In this document: positions 57,435 to 60,000 of the stretch, one piece after another
Layout of the letters: each line of letters begins with the position of its first letter
How positions within the stretch are numbered: the first letter of the stretch is position 1
NCBI RefSeq assembly: GCF_910592395.1
Contig: NC_088311.1
Span: forward strand, 18,604,501 to 18,664,500
DNA from: Lineus longissimus
Taxonomy: Eukaryota; Nemertea; Pilidiophora; Heteronemertea; Lineidae
Length of the DNA stretch: 60,000 nt
Direction of reading: 5' to 3'
Position numbers and translations under genes: made by a program
The notes under the pieces: model-generated
Database searches by the model: none
What the model saw: the letters and a program-made list of their open reading frames with translations, nothing else
What the model was told of the DNA's origin: nothing

Positions 57435-59515
57435 GTGTAATTTGTTTTTCCTTCAGAACTGAATTCTAATCAAAATGGCATAATCTTGTTTTGGCGATAC
57501 TCGTGGCGTCTTCATGCTGTAGATGAGATGATATCATTCACGGTACATGAGCACCCGTCATCGATTAACTATCGAACAGTGATTGGTTGCCAGCTCTGGA
57601 AAACAGTGAAGACAGACACAAGGTTGAGATGATTTGGGAGACACAGAGTGATTGTATTCTGCAGTGCCGACTTGGGTCGTCCCATTGGCATATCTCATCT
57701 TTTTTTCTCTGTTCGTCTTGCGCTTGAAAGCACCATTTCTCAGACTTCATCGACTTGGTGGCATTCGGAAATTAGAAAAGCTTCTTAAATCAAATGTTAC
57801 AATGGACAATTGGGTGGAGAATTGAAATATTAACTCTTATTCATGTAGGTAACCACTGCGCTACGCAATCGTTGCATTCAGTGCCAGTAATAAAACAGGA
57901 CAAGACATTCTTCAGTATTGATAAAACACATTGCCCAATGAATAATTTAATTTGTTCTTTCTATGAAAATGAATTCTATCCAAAATGGCATGGTATTGTT
58001 TCACAGTATCAACAATGCGACTCTCGTGGTATCCATGCTGAAGATGAGATGATATCATTCACGGTACATGAGCACTCGTTATCGATAACTATCGAATAGT
58101 GATAGGTTGCCAACTATGAAAAACGATGAAGACAGACACGAGGGGAGACATTTAGAGTGAATGTATTCTGCAGTGCCGACTTGGGTCGTCTCCTATTGAC
58201 GTTTTTCATCTTTTTTCTTTGTTCGTCTTGCGTTTGAAAGCACCATTTCTCAGTCTCCATCGACTTTGTGGCATTCGGAAATTAAGCTGTAACAGAAAAC
58301 TTCTTATCTCAAATGTTGCATTGGACTGGATATAAAACTAAATAATTAACTCTTTTAGGCAACCGCGGCTCTACGCCATCAATGCATCCAGAATAAAATA
58401 AGACTAGACATTCTTCATTTTTGATTCAAAATTACCCAATGAATAATTTAATTTGTTCTTTCTAAGAAACCGAATTCTATCCAAAATGGCATAATCGTAT
58501 TTCGTGGCACCCATGCGACTCTCGTGGTGTTTTCATGCTGACGATGGGATGATTTATCGTCATTCACGATACATGAACTCGTTATCGATTAAATATTGAA
58601 CAGTGATAGGTTGTCAGTTATGGAAAACAGTCATGACAGACAAAATGTTGAGATAATTTACTAGGCTGCATGATATTCTCAACTGCTGACTCGGGCCGTC
58701 CCATTGACGCTTTCCATCGTTTTTCTCTCTCGATTCGTCTTGCGTTTGTTGTGAATTTCATTTCCCAGGCTCCGCCGACGGTGTGGCATCCGGAAATTAG
58801 GTTGCGACATAGGAGTTCCTTAGGAAACGCTTTATACAATGGGGAACTGGTTGATAAAACATTTAAAAACTCTTTTATGTAACCACAGTGCGTAACGAAC
58901 AAACGTCAAGTACGCATTACGTGTATTTGCTTTTGCCGGATTAGGACCATCGCCCCCCGCGAAATGCGTATCATGGGGATTGATGTTATCACGATTTGCC
59001 CTGATGACTATTTGATAAGACGTTAGAGTAATGGTAGTTCAAGCATAGGTGCGAGAGGACTTTATCTAAAGACGATAGATCGTGCATTGGACTATAGGTT
59101 TGATTTTTTTGCACCGAGGCAGGGGCTAAATAACCTATCGTAATGCACCAAGTGAGACATTGCCATCAATGCATCCCGCCAAAAATGAGTAAAATCAGTC
59201 TTCATGTCATATGGATGATTTATTTGTTTTTTTCTGTGAAACTGAATTTTGATCAAAATGGCGTCATCTTGTTTCATGGCACCCATGCGACTCTCGTGGC
59301 GTCTTCATGTGAAGATGGCCGGGATGATATCATTCACGGAACATGAGCACCCGTTATCGATTAGCTAGTGAAAAGTGATAGGTTGCGAGCTTTAGCGAAC
59401 AGTGCAGATAGACACATGATTGAAGGAGATATTCAGTGATTCATTATCTTTTGCCTGTGACTTACGCCATCATATTGATGTTCTCATCATTTCTTTCTCA
59501 TCGTCTTGCGCTGTG
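57435..59515. repeat. Tandem array of 0.5-0.77-kb units, four copies
   Basis: The landmark CAAAATGGC occurs at 57471, 57981, 58483 and 59254. Each is followed by a stretch with ATCATTCACGGTACATGAGC, ATCGAACAGTGATAGGTTGC, AGACAGACAC and TTCGTCTTGCG, in the same order. Units one to three are about 505 bp apart and unit four is 772 bp on. The copies differ by many point changes, so the array is old. No frame is kept across copies. Confidence 0.85.
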
Positions 59516-60000
59516 AACAACATATCCCAAGTTATTTGAGTTGTCAGAATGGAGCAGTGGGGAAGACCTCTCTGGGGCTCTCACAGAACTCTCCAGGACA
59601 GCTGACTGACTGGTGTAAATTCCAACACAGAAGAAAAATAAGAATGACCCCGAGTAGGAAGTTAAGCGAATTCTCGATGTGTGCAATCTCGAACTTCAAA
59701 AATCGTGGTATCACGCATAACTTCCATATTAATCTCCTCACAAACAACTCCCGATTTCCTCTGTCCTGACAGCTTAATGGTTTCTACCTATTCATATTGA
59801 AAGTTTCTGGCTCTGGTTGTTTCCATGATCAATAATGGCCTGTTGTCGCCTTGCCGTCTGTCACCAGTGGAAAGATATAAGTTACGGCGCAGGTGTGTTT
59901 TTTTCATGGGAATGGATTTAAATATATTGGATAGGCAATGGTATTATTGCCAGGCGCTGATTGCAAGGCAGTAAGTCCAGGAATTAGTCTAAAGTAATCG
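59516..60000. other. Right end of window: nothing recognised
   Basis: Two overlapping frames of 87 and 67 codons on opposite strands (59506-59769) have no known domain. Confidence 0.45.

Overview
This is a piece of an animal nuclear genome, most likely a marine invertebrate. The evidence is one gene split into many small exons with GT/AG introns, tRNA-derived SINE-like repeats, several families of short inverted-repeat DNA transposons, ACATGTACATGT-type microsatellites and poly-C runs. The species cannot be named from the sequence.

Positions 430-31114, minus strand, carry one gene: a fibril-associated (FACIT) collagen. By eye it is closest to the alpha-1 chain of type IX collagen. I could place 35 consecutive coding exons, all with GT donors, AG acceptors and compatible phases; together they encode about 965 residues. 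In protein order these are a signal peptide, a thrombospondin-N/laminin-G-like NC4 domain, a Cys-x3-Cys hinge, about 600 residues of Gly-X-Y helix broken by four interruptions (7, 12, 18 and 36 residues), a type IX-like NC2 with its cysteine, and the start of the last helical domain (COL1). The rest of COL1, NC1 and the 3' UTR lie beyond position 1. Helix exons are mostly 54 or 108 nt (also 33, 45, 60, 63, 72, 117, 147 and 162).

The introns are full of mobile DNA: TTAA-flanked MITEs, a 541-bp element with a perfect 9-bp target duplication, a palindromic 144-bp MITE, an internally deleted PIF/Harbinger element that keeps a transposase N-terminus, and a Harbinger-type MITE into which a 1,001-bp foldback-like element has jumped, leaving an 8-bp duplication. 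A 60-bp tandem array and a decayed LINE end are also there.

From 31118 to 60000 I recognise no host gene. It holds the presumed 5' UTR intron and promoter of the collagen gene, then intergenic DNA with palindromic and tandem repeats, a LINE 3' end, SINE-like units, further copies of the transposons seen in the introns, a 760-bp purine tract, a roughly 50-bp satellite, and a roughly 0.5-kb repeat array near the right end. I found no convincing unknown biological system. The best leads are the unusual interruption pattern of the collagen and the three well-bounded transposon families.
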